Source: an uncultured Chlorobiaceae bacterium (GTDB taxonomy: Bacteria > Bacteroidota > Chlorobiia > Chlorobiales > Chlorobiaceae). From it: a stretch of DNA of 64,000 bases. Positions 41,006-52,321 of this stretch are shown here, one piece after another. The translations under genes were made by a program, and so were the position numbers. The stretch's first letter is position 1. Each line of letters starts with the position of its first letter. Under the pieces are notes generated by a model. That model made no database searches. It was not told the DNA's origin and saw only the letters and a program-made list of their open reading frames with translations. Where the stretch lies: assembly GCA_903824045.1 (NCBI GenBank), contig CAIJVD010000037.1, positions 62,001-126,000 on the forward strand, given 5' to 3'.

Positions 41006-41876
41006 CGCGGATATCGGGAAGGCCGAGGAGCCGCATGAACTGATGCAGGATCAGCGTTCCCATGGTGATGACATCGGCTCGCCCTTCAGGGATGCCCATT
41101 GCGACAATCTCATCGATGCTGGCAGTTTTGAGCCTCTCCAGCAGCGCGTGCACATCGCTGTACAGAAGCGCATGGTTATGGACTTTCAGGCCGTCAAACT
41201 CTTTGAGGCCAAGGGCGACCTGCGCTATGGTGGTGAGGGTTCCGGCTACGCCGTACACGTTCTGGCGTCCTGCAAAAAAGGGCAGAAGGGCTGAGGTGAA
41301 GTTTCGGTTGATCTCCTCCCTGGCTTTTTCGAACTCTTCAGGCGGTGGGGGGAGCGTAGTGAAGAAGCGCTCGGTCAGCCGAACCGAGCCGATGTTGAGG
41401 CTCACGCACGCTGTCACTCCCCGGAGCGTTCCCATCGAGATTTCCGTGCTCCCTCCCCCGATATCGAGGACGGTGAAGGGTTCAGCTACTCCCTCCATGC
41501 CGGCTACGGCACCGCAAAAGGTCAGCTCTGCCTCCTCCTGGCCTGAGATGCAGCGGATCACGATACCGGTCTCGCTCGCTACCCGGTCGATAATCTCGCT
41601 CCGGTTCCCGGCATCCCTCAGTGCGCTCGTTCCTGCGGCGATAATCTGCCTCACTCCGTGCTCGCGGCTTATGGCGAGGTAATCCTTCATGCAGTCAACA
41701 AGGCGCTGCTGGGCCGCGCTGTCAATGATTTTTTCGGCATCAACATTTTTTCCAAGCCGCAGGATGGCCTGTTTGTGGAAGAGCGGCAGGATCCAGCCCC
41801 GCTCCGGCTCGAGGTCAGCAATGAGGAGGAGGGCTGTGTTGGTGCCTATGTCGATGCATGAGACCCGTTGCTTCAT
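40938..41876 (-). CDS. Ppx/GppA family phosphatase
   Basis: CIDIGTNTALLLIAD; FTVLDIGGGSTEISMG. Confidence 0.92.
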   Translation of the reverse strand: MKQRVSCIDIGTNTALLLIADLEPERGWILPLFHKQAILRLGKNVDAEKIIDSAAQQRLVDCMKDYLAISREHGVRQIIAAGTSALRDAGNRSEIIDRVASETGIVIRCISGQEEAELTFCGAVAGMEGVAEPFTVLDIGGGSTEISMGTLRGVTACVSLNIGSVRLTERFFTTLPPPPEEFEKAREEINRNFTSALLPFFAGRQNVYGVAGTLTTIAQVALGLKEFDGLKVHNHALLYSDVHALLERLKTASIDEIVAMGIPEGRADVITMGTLILHQFMRLLGLPDIRVSIQGLRFGLAEKELQRLQGQA

Positions 41877-41900
41877 CGGTTCGGGGGGATGAGGGGTTGG

Positions 41901-42770
41901 TCAGGAGGTTGGACGGATAAAGGCCGAGAGCCACTCATCCTCGTAGATGATGCGTTCGTTTGTGTAGGATAGCCGCTTGAGAAGCTTTTTCAGCCAGGGC
42001 TCGTCATAGACAAGAATGCCGGAGAGCAGCACCGGGGCATCGGGGGCATACTTGCGAATGGCAGGGAGGATACGGTCGATGACATTCTTGTTGATGTTTG
42101 CCAGAATCAGATCATACCCCTCCTTGAGGTTCGCCACCAAGTCCTCCTCCGCATCGAGAATCTTTATTGAAATATCTCCGGCACTGTTCATCTCTATGTT
42201 TTCCTGCGCATTCTCCGCCGCCCAGGTGTTGTTGTCGAAGGCCAGAATAGGGCGGATGTTGCCGAGCTTGCGAGCGGCTATGGCAAGCACGCCGGTGCCG
42301 GTGCCGATATCCATGATCTTTTTCTCTTTCAGCTCAAGCAGCTCCATCTGGCGGAGCATCAGGCGCGTTGTGGCGTGGTAGCCGGTACCGAACGACATCT
42401 TGGGATTTATTTCGATGACGATCTGGCCCGGTTTCGGCGTGACCTCCTTGTTTTTCTGGACGATCAGGAATCGGTCGGAAATTTCGATGGGCTGCAGGTG
42501 GGCCTCCCACTCGGCGTTCCAGTTCCGGTCAGCCATGAATGAAGCCTTGCAAGGGGGCGCACTTTCAAGCCGCTCTTCGAGAAGGGTTCGAATCGAGAGC
42601 GCCTTCTCTTCGTTCCACTCCCCTTCCGGCAGGTAGGCAAGAAGGCGGTTGTCCTCCTCCTGAAAATACTCTATGCCTTCGCTCGCCAGGAGGGCGATCA
42701 GGAGTTCATGCTGCGTTGAACTTACCTCAAAAGAGAGTTCGATAAAGTTGTGTGTCCCGGTTGTTGGCAT
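41901..42770 (-). CDS. prmA: Ribosomal protein L11 methyltransferase
   Basis: PKMSFGTGYHATTRLML; IMDIGTGTGVLAIAARKLG; LILANINKNV. Confidence 0.93.
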   Translation of the reverse strand: MPTTGTHNFIELSFEVSSTQHELLIALLASEGIEYFQEEDNRLLAYLPEGEWNEEKALSIRTLLEERLESAPPCKASFMADRNWNAEWEAHLQPIEISDRFLIVQKNKEVTPKPGQIVIEINPKMSFGTGYHATTRLMLRQMELLELKEKKIMDIGTGTGVLAIAARKLGNIRPILAFDNNTWAAENAQENIEMNSAGDISIKILDAEEDLVANLKEGYDLILANINKNVIDRILPAIRKYAPDAPVLLSGILVYDEPWLKKLLKRLSYTNERIIYEDEWLSAFIRPTS

Positions 42771-42836
42771 GGTGGTGATGTTCTTCTGAATGTTGAGGCT
42801 CAATATACGCTTTCGCCTTGCAAAGACGAGGCCTTC

Positions 42837-43463
42837 TCACTCTGGCGAGATGATTCTTGAGGCCAGGATGTAGCGTTGGCTGAAGTAGCTCTCCTCGAGA
42901 CTGCTGATTCTGACGCCGGAGTTTGCCGCGTGGGCAAAGCGGTTCTTGCCGAGAAAGATCCCCACATGGTCGATCACTCTGCCTCCTATGCTGAAAAACA
43001 GAAGGTCTCCCGGCTGAAGCTCTCCCTTTTGAACCAGAGTGCCAAAGAGGGCTTGCTCTCCTGCGGTTCTTGGCAGGAGCATGCGGAAGTGTTTTTTGTA
43101 GAGGTAGCTGGTGTATCCCGAACAGTCATACCCCTCGGGGGCCGCTCCGCCCGGGCGGTACCGGGTCCCGAGGGATTCGTCGATCGAGTTGAGGAGCTGG
43201 TTTACGGTTCGATCGCTTACCTTCAGCGGCAGGCGGCAGGCACGGGGATCGGAGCCTTTTGCAGGGAGACAGGAGATATGCGAATTTCTCTTTTTTAAAC
43301 TATATTTGCTCTCCCGATCCGTTGCTGAACCTCGCATGGAGCTCTGGCAACCGCTGATGGTGAAGAGCATTCCGGCCAGGGCGCAAGCGCATAGCAGCCG
43401 GCCGCAGGCTTCTGCTGACAGCGCCAAGGAGGTCAACCGGGCCTGGTGCGTTAGAGATCTCAT
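42837..43463 (-). CDS. NlpC/P60 family cell wall peptidase lipoprotein
   Basis: YDCSGYTSYLYKK catalytic Cys; VIDHVGIFLGKNRFAHAA; lipobox ISGCQSS. Confidence 0.9.
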   Translation of the reverse strand: MRSLTHQARLTSLALSAEACGRLLCACALAGMLFTISGCQSSMRGSATDRESKYSLKKRNSHISCLPAKGSDPRACRLPLKVSDRTVNQLLNSIDESLGTRYRPGGAAPEGYDCSGYTSYLYKKHFRMLLPRTAGEQALFGTLVQKGELQPGDLLFFSIGGRVIDHVGIFLGKNRFAHAANSGVRISSLEESYFSQRYILASRIISPE

Positions 43464-43569
43464 TTTTATGGGGCAGAGGGATCGACGAATTGGCAGTCAG
43501 GCTGCCAGAATGGAATAATACAGGAAATTGAAGAGTACGGCAACAGTTAACCCATTTGTTTGAATTGCT

Positions 43570-44985
43570 ATGGCTGTGATGAAATTCGGTGGCACCTCTG
43601 TAGGAAATGCCAGCGCCATGAGGCAGGCCATTGCGCTTGTCGTGCGCCAGCAAGAGAAGGCCGCGCCGCTTGTAGTGCTCAGCGCCTGCAGCGGTATCAC
43701 CAACAAGCTTGTCAGCATTGCCGATGCCGCCGGGCGCAGTGCGCTCGATGAGGCGATGGCCCTTGCCGGCCAGGTGCGCAAGCATCATCTTGATCTGGTC
43801 GATGAGCTGATAAAGGGCGAGGCGCTTAAAAAGGAGCTTCTGGCAACAATCGAGCAGTTTTCACTTCGCCTTGAGATGCTCATTAAAGGTGTCGATATTG
43901 TCGGCGAACTCACCGAGCGCTCCAGGGATATGTTCTGCTCTTTCGGCGAACTCTTCTCTACAACCGTATTTGCGGCCGCAATGAAGGAGCAGGGGCATGA
44001 TGCCGAGTGGCTCGACGTGCGCACGGTGATGATCACTGATGACAACTTCGGCTTCGCCCGTCCGATTGACGAGCTTTGCGAAGAAAATACCCTCAGCATC
44101 ATCTGGCCGATCCTCAAGCGGGGAACCGTGGTGGTCACCCAGGGCTACATTGGCTCAACAAAAGACGGCCGGACGACAACGCTCGGCAGGGGCGGTTCCG
44201 ATTTTTCCGCAGCGCTTTTCGGCGCATGGCTCAATGACGATGCCATCCAGATCTGGACCGACGTTGACGGCGTGATGACCTGCGATCCGAGGCTTGTGCC
44301 GGAGGCCAGAAGCATCAGGGTCATGACCTTCTCGGAAGCCGCGGAGCTGGCTTATCTTGGCGCAAAGGTGCTCCATCCCGACACCATCGCCCCGGCGGTG
44401 CAGAAAAATATTCCGGTCTATGTGCTCAACTCCTGGCATCCCGACGCCAAGGGCACCATCATCACCAACGATCCTGCCCGCCTTTCGGGCAAGAGCTACG
44501 GCGGCCTTGTTAAATCCATTGCCGTCAAAAAGGAGCAGTGCATCATCAATGTGCGCTCCAATCGCATGCTTGGCCGTCACGGCTTCATGACCGAGCTTTT
44601 CGGCGTCTTCTCCCGCTACGGCATTTCGGTCGAGATGATCTCCACCAGTGAGGTCTCCGTATCACTGACCGTCGACGAGAAGAGTTTCAGCAACGAGCTT
44701 ATCCTGGAGCTCAAGGGGTTCGGAGAGGTTGACATCGAGCATCATGTCGCGACAGTCAGCGTCGTTGGAGACAATCTGCGCATGTCTCGCGGCGTTGCCG
44801 GAAGGATTTTCGGCGCGCTCAAGGATGTCAATCTCAGGATGATCTCCCAGGGGGCATCGGAGATCAACGTGGGGTTCGTCGTCGAGGAGTCGGAGGTTGC
44901 CACGGCAGTCAGCACTCTGCACCGTGAGTTTTTCTCCGATCTTGAGGGGAGCGGCATTTTTGAAGTACCGGCGGGCAGCAGGTAG
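43570..44985 (+). CDS. lysC: Aspartate kinase
   Basis: [28 protein letters not shown]-terminal ACT domains. Confidence 0.95.
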   Translation: MAVMKFGGTSVGNASAMRQAIALVVRQQEKAAPLVVLSACSGITNKLVSIADAAGRSALDEAMALAGQVRKHHLDLVDELIKGEALKKELLATIEQFSLRLEMLIKGVDIVGELTERSRDMFCSFGELFSTTVFAAAMKEQGHDAEWLDVRTVMITDDNFGFARPIDELCEENTLSIIWPILKRGTVVVTQGYIGSTKDGRTTTLGRGGSDFSAALFGAWLNDDAIQIWTDVDGVMTCDPRLVPEARSIRVMTFSEAAELAYLGAKVLHPDTIAPAVQKNIPVYVLNSWHPDAKGTIITNDPARLSGKSYGGLVKSIAVKKEQCIINVRSNRMLGRHGFMTELFGVFSRYGISVEMISTSEVSVSLTVDEKSFSNELILELKGFGEVDIEHHVATVSVVGDNLRMSRGVAGRIFGALKDVNLRMISQGASEINVGFVVEESEVATAVSTLHREFFSDLEGSGIFEVPAGSR

Positions 44986-45029
44986 CGCAGTCGAGGGCAT
45001 CTAACGAATAAAACAGCAAGAGGTAGCAG

Positions 45030-46019
45030 ATGGATTATAAAAAAGCCGGGGTCGATATCAGCGCTGGAGAGGAGTTTGTCCGCCTGATCAAGCCGCAGGT
45101 TCGCCAGACCTTCACACCGGGCGTCATAACCGATATCGGTGCTTTCGGGGGGTTCTTCCAGCCCGACTTCACCAGCTACACCAAACCGGTTCTGGTCAGC
45201 AGCATCGATGGGGTCGGCACGAAGCTCAAGATCGCCATCGAGCTCGGCATCTATGACACTGTCGGCGCCTGCCTTGTCAATCATTGCGTCAACGACATCC
45301 TTGTCTGCGGAGCAAAGCCGCTTTTCTTCCTTGACTACTATGCCTGCGGCAAGCTCTCTCCCGAGATCGCTGCAGCGGTCGTCACCGGGATGGTCAGCGC
45401 ATGCCGGCTCAACGGCTGCGCGCTTATCGGCGGAGAGACTGCCGAGATGCCCGGCGTCTATGATGTTGAGGATTTCGATCTTGCGGGCTCCATTGTCGGA
45501 GTGGTTGACCATTCGAAGATCATCAACGGCTCACGGATCACCGAGGGCGACATCCTTATCGGTCTTGCGTCGAACGGACTCCATACCAACGGTTATTCAC
45601 TGGCGAGGAAGGTTCTTGAAGGCCGGATGCAGGAGCGATTCCCGGGGCTTGAAGGATCGGCTGGCGAGGAACTTCTGAAGATGCACCGCTCCTACCTTTC
45701 GGTGATTGAGCCGTTTTTCGGCGCTCCGGAAGTCAAGGGGCTCTCCCATATTACCGGAGGGGGTCTCTTGGGCAATACCATGCGGATCGTTCCGGACGGG
45801 CTCAAGCTGGATGTCGAGTGGAGCTCATGGCCGGAGTTGCCGATCTTTGATATCATCCGCAGGGAGGGAGATGTTCCCGAAGAGGATATGCGGAGAACAT
45901 TCAACCTCGGTATAGGCCTTGTCATGGTTGTCGAGAGGAGTGCGGCCCCCGATCTGCTTGCCTCCTTGAAATCTCAAGGGGAAAATGCATATATTATTGG
46001 GCAGGTGTCCAAAAAGTGA
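45030..46019 (+). CDS. purM: Phosphoribosylformylglycinamidine cyclo-ligase
   Basis: [52 protein letters not shown]. Confidence 0.97.
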   Translation: MDYKKAGVDISAGEEFVRLIKPQVRQTFTPGVITDIGAFGGFFQPDFTSYTKPVLVSSIDGVGTKLKIAIELGIYDTVGACLVNHCVNDILVCGAKPLFFLDYYACGKLSPEIAAAVVTGMVSACRLNGCALIGGETAEMPGVYDVEDFDLAGSIVGVVDHSKIINGSRITEGDILIGLASNGLHTNGYSLARKVLEGRMQERFPGLEGSAGEELLKMHRSYLSVIEPFFGAPEVKGLSHITGGGLLGNTMRIVPDGLKLDVEWSSWPELPIFDIIRREGDVPEEDMRRTFNLGIGLVMVVERSAAPDLLASLKSQGENAYIIGQVSKK

Positions 46020-46068
46020 TACACTCTGCTCTCATAGTTCTGACATTAAGCAATAACCAGAAAGGCTT

Positions 46069-46776
46069 ATGCTGACGTTACTGGTCATTTTGATGGTGAG
46101 CTACCTCATCGGGTCCATTCCTACCAGCATTATTGCGGGCAGGATGCTCAAGGGTATTGATATCCGGCAGTTCGGCAGCGGCAATGCCGGCGGGACCAAC
46201 GCGTTCCGTGTGCTCGGCTGGAAAACCGGACTGACCGTTACGCTCATCGACATCGCCAAAGGGGTGATCGCCGCGGTTTCGGTGGTTGCGTTCTTCCGCT
46301 CTCATCCGATCGGGGCATTTCCCGACATGAACGAGGTCGCTCTGCGACTTCTTGCCGGAATGAGCGCGGTCATCGGTCACGTCTTCACCCTTTTTGCCGG
46401 CTTCAAGGGCGGAAAAGGCGTAAGCACGGCGGCCGGGATGCTGATCGGCATTGCACCGGTAAGCATGCTGATCGTTGTCGGCATCTTTCTTCTGACCGTC
46501 TATGTTTCACGATATGTCTCTGTCGCCTCGATTCTCGCGGCGCTCGCCTTCCCTCTCATCATAGCTATCCGCAAGTATATCTTTGAGCTTGGCGGCGGCC
46601 TCGACTACTATGTCCGGCTTTTTGGCGGGAAGCTCTACTTTCATGACAGTCTTGACTACCATCTCATGATATTCGGCCTTATTGTCGCGCTTGCTATCCT
46701 CTACACCCACCGGGCCAATATCAGGAGGCTGCTTTCCGGAACGGAAAACCGCGTGAAGTTCGGCAGGCATTCATAA
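46069..46776 (+). CDS. plsY: Acyl-phosphate glycerol-3-phosphate acyltransferase
   Basis: [43 protein letters not shown]. Confidence 0.96.
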   Translation: MLTLLVILMVSYLIGSIPTSIIAGRMLKGIDIRQFGSGNAGGTNAFRVLGWKTGLTVTLIDIAKGVIAAVSVVAFFRSHPIGAFPDMNEVALRLLAGMSAVIGHVFTLFAGFKGGKGVSTAAGMLIGIAPVSMLIVVGIFLLTVYVSRYVSVASILAALAFPLIIAIRKYIFELGGGLDYYVRLFGGKLYFHDSLDYHLMIFGLIVALAILYTHRANIRRLLSGTENRVKFGRHS

Positions 46777-46790
46777 CCTCCAGAGCTACG

Positions 46791-47792
46791 ATGAATATTG
46801 CAGTACTGGGTGCCGGCAGCTGGGGCACCACGCTTGCCGTACTTCTTGCAAAGAAAGGCTACCCTGTGCGCCTCTGGGCTCACCGTCCGGAATTTGCCGC
46901 CAGGCTCAAGGCCGAGCGTGAAAACCAGCGCTATCTCAAGGGCGTCCTCTTTCCTGAAAACCTTCAGGTGTCGGATGACTTGCAGGGGAGTGTCTCCTCG
47001 GCTCAGATGATCGTCACCGCTGTTCCCTCCCAGGCGCTCAGGGAGACCGCCGAAGGTTTTCGCACTATCCCCCTCGCCGGGAAAATTTTTGTCAATGTGG
47101 CCAAGGGCATCGAGCTCGGCAGCGGAAAACGCATGTCGGAAGTGCTGCTCGAAGTGCTGCCCGCCCTTCATCCCTCACAGGTCGCCGCGCTCTACGGCCC
47201 GAGCCACGCCGAGGAGGTCTCGAGGGAGCAGCCGACCACCGTGGTGGCATCCTCTCCCTCGCTTGAGACCGCAGAGCGGGTTCAGGAGGTTTTTCATACA
47301 AGCATGTTCCGCGTCTACGTCAATACCGATATCATCGGCGTTGAGACGGCAGGTTCGGTAAAAAATATCATTGCCATTGCCGCGGGGATTTCGGATGGTA
47401 TTGGATATGGCGATAACGCCAAGGCGGCAATCATAACCCGCGGTCTTGCCGAGATTTCAAGGCTCTGTAAACGGCTCGGCGGCGATCCCGTAACGGTATC
47501 CGGCCTCTCGGGTATTGGCGATCTTGTCGTTACCTGCCTCAGCCGTCACAGCAGAAATCGCTACGTTGGCGAAGAGATCGGCAAGGGCCGGGCGCTCGAT
47601 GAAGTTATCGGAGAGATGAACATGGTGGCTGAAGGGGTGCTGAGTTCCAGGGCGGTTTACGAACTGAGCCGATCTCTTCAGGTCGAAATGCCGATAACCC
47701 AGGCGGTCTATGAGATGCTCTTTGAGCAGAAGGCGGTCCAGAAGGCGATTCTCGAGCTTATGACCAGGGAGCCGAAGCCCGAGCGGGACTGA
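46791..47792 (+). CDS. gpsA: Glycerol-3-phosphate dehydrogenase [NAD(P)+]
   Basis: [42 protein letters not shown]. Confidence 0.96.
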   Translation: MNIAVLGAGSWGTTLAVLLAKKGYPVRLWAHRPEFAARLKAERENQRYLKGVLFPENLQVSDDLQGSVSSAQMIVTAVPSQALRETAEGFRTIPLAGKIFVNVAKGIELGSGKRMSEVLLEVLPALHPSQVAALYGPSHAEEVSREQPTTVVASSPSLETAERVQEVFHTSMFRVYVNTDIIGVETAGSVKNIIAIAAGISDGIGYGDNAKAAIITRGLAEISRLCKRLGGDPVTVSGLSGIGDLVVTCLSRHSRNRYVGEEIGKGRALDEVIGEMNMVAEGVLSSRAVYELSRSLQVEMPITQAVYEMLFEQKAVQKAILELMTREPKPERD

Positions 47793-47799
47793 ACCGCCG

Positions 47800-48291
47800 T
47801 CAGTGCTCTTTCGGATAGTGATACCAGGCCAGCTTTCCCTTCCCCCGTCCGGCACCTTCCCATGAATCGATCTCCAGGTCGATGCGCGCAATCCCGCAGG
47901 TTTCCATCGAGACGATACTCTTTCCTGCAAGCAGGTTGGCAAAGTCCGTTATGGTAGGGTTGTGCCCGAAAAGCATCGCAGTGGCGCAGCCGTCGGGTAT
48001 CTGCTGAAGGATGGTGAGCAACTCGGCGGTTCCTCCGTGATAGATATCAAGAAGAGGGAGCATCCTCTCTCTGGGGTATCCAAGGGTGTCGCAAAAGATC
48101 TCCGCTGTGGTGATCGCCCGGTTTGCGGGGCTTGAAATGACGAGCTCCGGCAGCACGCCCTCGTCGTTAATCAACTCAGCCATCCGCGGTGCACTTCTCC
48201 TGCCCTGCTCGTTCAGGGGGCGCTCAAAATCGCTGGTGTTTGCATTGTCCCAGCCTGACTTGGCGTGGCGGACAAGATAGATTGTCTTCAT
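47800..48291 (-). CDS. Histidine phosphatase family protein (SixA-like)
   Basis: IYLVRHAKSGWDN RHG motif; SSPANRAITTAEIF; LFGHNPTITDF. Confidence 0.9.
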   Translation of the reverse strand: MKTIYLVRHAKSGWDNANTSDFERPLNEQGRRSAPRMAELINDEGVLPELVISSPANRAITTAEIFCDTLGYPRERMLPLLDIYHGGTAELLTILQQIPDGCATAMLFGHNPTITDFANLLAGKSIVSMETCGIARIDLEIDSWEGAGRGKGKLAWYHYPKEH

Positions 48292-49412
48292 CGGCGTGGT
48301 ATGAGGTAGCGTTGCTTGAGTTCCATGATTCTCCGGTATGAACAGTCAATGCGCTCCCGGGATATAATGTTGCACTGAACCAGCGAGCGGATGATCTCCG
48401 CGGCTTTAGAGGCAGCAAGGGGATCCCAGGCGGTGTTGTTGCCGAACACCAGAATGTCGACTCCGGCGTCAATGGCAAGGCGGATTGCGCTTTCAAGGCC
48501 GTAATGGGCGGCAATGGCATTCATCTGCATGTCATCACTCACAATGACTCCCCTGAATCCGATTTTTTTGCGGAGCAGCCCGTCGAGGGTAGCTTTTGAG
48601 AGCGTCGCCGGATAGAGTGGGTCGAGCTTGGCATTGAAGACATGGCCGGTCATAATGGCATCACAGTATCCCGAGGCGACAAGCGAGCTGTAGGGTTCCA
48701 GCTCCTTGTCCGACCAGCTCAGGGTGACATCGGTGAAGTCGAGATGCGTGTCGGTTGAAGAGCTCCCGTGACCGGGGAAGTGCTTCAGGGTTGCGATAAT
48801 GCCCTCCTGATGGAAGGCATCGACCGAAAGGCGGATGTTGCGGGTTGCGACCTCAGGATCACTTGAAAAACTTCTCTGTAGCCTCCCTATGACGGGGTTG
48901 TCGGGATTGGTGTCGAGATCGGCAACCGGCGCGAGGTTCATGCCGATATGCATCGCTTTAAGCGTCCTGGCAGACTCTCTTGCGGCCCAGGATGTGCTAT
49001 CCCGATTGTCGATCATCCCGAGTTCGGCAGCTGTTTTGCTTGGCGGAAACCCCATTGCCGGCTTGAGGCGGCTGACCCGTCCTCCCTCCTGGTCGACGGC
49101 GATAAGGAGCGGAATCTTCGACAGGCGCTGAAGCTCAAGCGTCAGGCTGGCAAGCTGCCCAGGCGAGCTGATGTTACGCTGCGCCGAGCGGGAGGGCACG
49201 TCATAGTCGAAGAGGACAACTCCCCCGATCTGCCGCTCCTCGATGTCTGCCGTAATTTGAGGAGAGTCCTCAACCCTCAGGCCTCTGAAACCGATCATCA
49301 GCATCTGTCCGATTTTGATGGAGAGGCTGTCGGGGCGCTCTCCGGCCGGAAGCGGCCTCGGGATCATCAAAATCAGAAGCAGGGTCGCTGCCGCGAACGA
49401 TAGTTTTTTCAT
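48288..49412 (-). CDS. Beta-N-acetylhexosaminidase, glycoside hydrolase family 3
   Basis: KHFPGHGSSSTDTH; VDQEGGRVSRL; GVIVSDDMQMNAI. Confidence 0.92.
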   Translation of the reverse strand: MKKLSFAAATLLLILMIPRPLPAGERPDSLSIKIGQMLMIGFRGLRVEDSPQITADIEERQIGGVVLFDYDVPSRSAQRNISSPGQLASLTLELQRLSKIPLLIAVDQEGGRVSRLKPAMGFPPSKTAAELGMIDNRDSTSWAARESARTLKAMHIGMNLAPVADLDTNPDNPVIGRLQRSFSSDPEVATRNIRLSVDAFHQEGIIATLKHFPGHGSSSTDTHLDFTDVTLSWSDKELEPYSSLVASGYCDAIMTGHVFNAKLDPLYPATLSKATLDGLLRKKIGFRGVIVSDDMQMNAIAAHYGLESAIRLAIDAGVDILVFGNNTAWDPLAASKAAEIIRSLVQCNIISRERIDCSYRRIMELKQRYLIPRR

Positions 49413-49440
49413 GGGAGAGCGGTTGATGCAAGGGAGGCCG

Positions 49441-50763
49441 TCAGGCCGTTTTCTTTTCTATTGTCAATTCGCCGCCGGAAACATCGATGGCGACCTCGTC
49501 CCCCTCCTGCACCTCGCCCGAAAGGATCTTTTCGGAAACCCGGTTGGTTATTTTTCGCTGCATGACCCGTTTAAGCGGCCGTGCGCCGAATGCGGGATCG
49601 AACCCGGCATTGGCAATCCACTCAAGTGCGCCGTCGGAAATACTCAGGTTGATATGCTGGCGCATTGCCATTTCGCCGATACGGTTGAACTGGATCAGCA
49701 CAATTTTCTTCAGCTCTTCACGAGAGAGCGGCGTAAAGAGGATGATTTCGTCGATACGGTTCAGAAACTCGGGGCGTACCTGCTGCTTCAACAGCCCGAA
49801 GAGCTTCTCCTGGAGAGAGGAAAGCACCGCATCCCTCTTTGAACCGTCCAGCTTTGCCATCTCGGCCTGTATCAGCTGCGCGCCGATGTTGCTGGTCATG
49901 ATGATGATGGTGTTCTTGAAGTTGACCGTGTGCCCCTTGCTGTCGGTCAGACGGCCATCGTCAAGGATCTGCAGAAGAATGTTGAACACATCGGGGTGCG
50001 CCTTTTCAATTTCGTCGAGCAGCACCACGGCAAAAGGCTTCCTTCTGACCGCTTCGGTCAGCTGGCCCCCCTCCTCATAGCCTATATAACCCGGAGGCGC
50101 TCCGACGAGCCGGCTGACGTTGTGTGATTCCATGTACTCGCTCATGTCTATGCGGATCATCGCATCCTCGTCATCGAAGAGGTAATCGGCAAGCGCCCGG
50201 GCAAGTTCGGTCTTGCCGACGCCGGTCGGCCCAAGAAAGATGAATGAGCCGATAGGCCGCTTTTCGTCGCCCATGCCTGCGCGCGAGCGCTTGACCGCAT
50301 CGCTCACCGCCGTGACGGCTTCATCCTGGCCGATCACCCTGCTGTGCAGCTCCTTTTCGATGAAGAGCAGTTTCTGGCGCTCCGACTGGAGCATCTTGCT
50401 GACCGGAATGCCGGTCCATCTCGAAACGATGTCGGCAATGTCCTCGGCATCGATCTCCTCCTTCATGATCAAATCGCCCGAGGCTTTCTTCTCTTCAATT
50501 TTCAGCCTGTTCTCCTCAACTTCCCGTTCTATCTGTGCGATTTTGCCGTATCGGATCTCGGCTACCTTGCCGTAGTCACCCTGGCGTTCTGCCTCTTCGG
50601 CCTCGACACGAAGCCGTTCAATTTCGGCTTTCAGGCTTCGTGCCGACTGAATGAGCGCCTTCTCGCCATCCCAGCGGGCCTTTATGATGGTCTGCTCCTC
50701 TACAAGATCAGCGAGCTGTTTCTCTATATCTGCCAACCTTTGTTTTGTATCGGCCGTGCTCAT
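49441..50763 (-). CDS. clpB: C-terminal half-type ClpB ATPase (M-domain plus second AAA+ domain only)
   Basis: Starts inside the M-domain coiled coil; [33 protein letters not shown] Walker A; no N-domain or NBD1 upstream. Confidence 0.9.
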   Translation of the reverse strand: MSTADTKQRLADIEKQLADLVEEQTIIKARWDGEKALIQSARSLKAEIERLRVEAEEAERQGDYGKVAEIRYGKIAQIEREVEENRLKIEEKKASGDLIMKEEIDAEDIADIVSRWTGIPVSKMLQSERQKLLFIEKELHSRVIGQDEAVTAVSDAVKRSRAGMGDEKRPIGSFIFLGPTGVGKTELARALADYLFDDEDAMIRIDMSEYMESHNVSRLVGAPPGYIGYEEGGQLTEAVRRKPFAVVLLDEIEKAHPDVFNILLQILDDGRLTDSKGHTVNFKNTIIIMTSNIGAQLIQAEMAKLDGSKRDAVLSSLQEKLFGLLKQQVRPEFLNRIDEIILFTPLSREELKKIVLIQFNRIGEMAMRQHINLSISDGALEWIANAGFDPAFGARPLKRVMQRKITNRVSEKILSGEVQEGDEVAIDVSGGELTIEKKTA

Positions 50764-50816
50764 CTCTTTTTCCTGTTTGATTCCGGAGTGTGAATAGGAA
50801 ATATTGATTAAATTTA

Positions 50817-51713
50817 ATGCTTAATGATTCAATGTCACAACGGGCCGTTACTTTAAGCCCTAAAAATATAACGGGTAACAACGTGCAAAAGTTCTCGATC
50901 GGCTCTATCCAGGTTCCAGACGACAGCTTCCCGCTTATTATTGCCGGTCCCTGCGTTATCGAAAGCAGGGCAATGGCCATCGAGACGGCCGAAGAGCTCC
51001 AGAAGATAAGCCGCTCTGAAGGGGTTCGTTTCATTTTCAAGGGCTCCTACCGGAAGGCAAACCGGACCTCCGGCGCTTCATTCACCGGTATCGGCGATAT
51101 CGAGGCGCTTGAGGTGCTTGCCGAGATCCGCCAGACCTACGGCATGCCGGTCGTTACCGATGTGCATGAAACCAAAGAGATTCTCCTTGCCTCCCGGTAC
51201 GTCGACGTTCTGCAGATTCCGGCTTTTCTCTGCCGTCAGACCGAGCTTCTGGTTGCCGCCGGCGAAAGCGGCCTCTGTGTCAACATCAAGAAGGGGCAGT
51301 TTATGGCTCCCGAGGATATGGCGCTTGCTGCAGTCAAGGTGCAGCAGACCGGCAACAGCAGAATCATGCTGACCGAACGGGGCTCCAGCTTCGGTTACCA
51401 CAACCTTGTGGTCGATTTCAGGGGGCTTGCCAAAATGGCTGAGGCAGGATATCCCGTTCTCTACGACGCCACCCACAGCCTTCAGCTTCCCGGAGCCGGC
51501 CAGGGCGTTTCGGGGGGTGAGCGGGAGTATATGATTCCCCTTGCCAGGGCGGCCGTTGCTGCCGGGGTGAACGGTCTGTTTTTTGAGGTTCATCCGGACC
51601 CTTCCAAAGCACTTTCGGATTCGGCTACACAGGTAGCACTCTCTGATTTTGGCGCTATCGTCATGCAGCTTCTGCACCTCTACCGGTGCGTGCACTCTCT
51701 TCAATCACTCTAA
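50817..51713 (+). CDS. kdsA: 2-dehydro-3-deoxyphosphooctonate aldolase (KDO-8-P synthase)
   Basis: [42 protein letters not shown]; exact start among nearby ATGs uncertain. Confidence 0.96.
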   Translation: MLNDSMSQRAVTLSPKNITGNNVQKFSIGSIQVPDDSFPLIIAGPCVIESRAMAIETAEELQKISRSEGVRFIFKGSYRKANRTSGASFTGIGDIEALEVLAEIRQTYGMPVVTDVHETKEILLASRYVDVLQIPAFLCRQTELLVAAGESGLCVNIKKGQFMAPEDMALAAVKVQQTGNSRIMLTERGSSFGYHNLVVDFRGLAKMAEAGYPVLYDATHSLQLPGAGQGVSGGEREYMIPLARAAVAAGVNGLFFEVHPDPSKALSDSATQVALSDFGAIVMQLLHLYRCVHSLQSL

Positions 51714-52303
51714 AACCCCACACTATTTTGGCAGGTTTTCAGTATTTCGGGATGGAGCCTTCTCAGGCGGACCCATCCTCAAGGGTGGAGCAGGCCCTCA
51801 AAGCTGTCCGGGCGCTCCTCTTTCCTGTTGACGGCGTTCTGAACGGTGGCCGCATAACCTTCGACAGCCGGGGCGGCGAGCTCTCTTCTCTCTCGGTCAG
51901 GGATGCGGTTGCCATAAGGGAGGCCGCTCGTCAGGGGCTTCGCATCGCCATTGTTTCCGGAAGGGATGCCGAGGTCTACCGCCCGCTGCTCGAAGAGCTG
52001 GGCGTGGAGGATCTCTATCTCTCGTCGGGCGATCCGCTTCAGGCCTATGAGGCATTTCGCGAGGCCCATGAATTGACCGACGACGAGTGCGCCTATATCG
52101 GGGATGATATCGGAGATATTGCGGTGCTCGAAAAGGTCGGGTTTCCTGCTACCCCTATCGACGGCGCCGATTATCTCAGAAACCGTGTGGGTTATATCTC
52201 CGGATATGAGGGGGGGAAGGGTTGCGTCAGGGAGATTGTCGAGCTCATTCTCATGCAACAGGGCAAGTGGCCCTATATTGATCGCCCCGAAACGGAGGAG
52301 TGA
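51686..52303 (+). CDS. KdsC-like HAD family protein with substituted catalytic residues; start probably ATG 51752 downstream of kdsA stop
   Basis: Overall KdsC layout ([78 protein letters not shown]) but motif I is LLFPVDGVL. Confidence 0.8.
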   Translation: MRALSSITLKPHTILAGFQYFGMEPSQADPSSRVEQALKAVRALLFPVDGVLNGGRITFDSRGGELSSLSVRDAVAIREAARQGLRIAIVSGRDAEVYRPLLEELGVEDLYLSSGDPLQAYEAFREAHELTDDECAYIGDDIGDIAVLEKVGFPATPIDGADYLRNRVGYISGYEGGKGCVREIVELILMQQGKWPYIDRPETEE

Positions 52304-52321
52304 TTGCTCCTCCAGGCGTTC

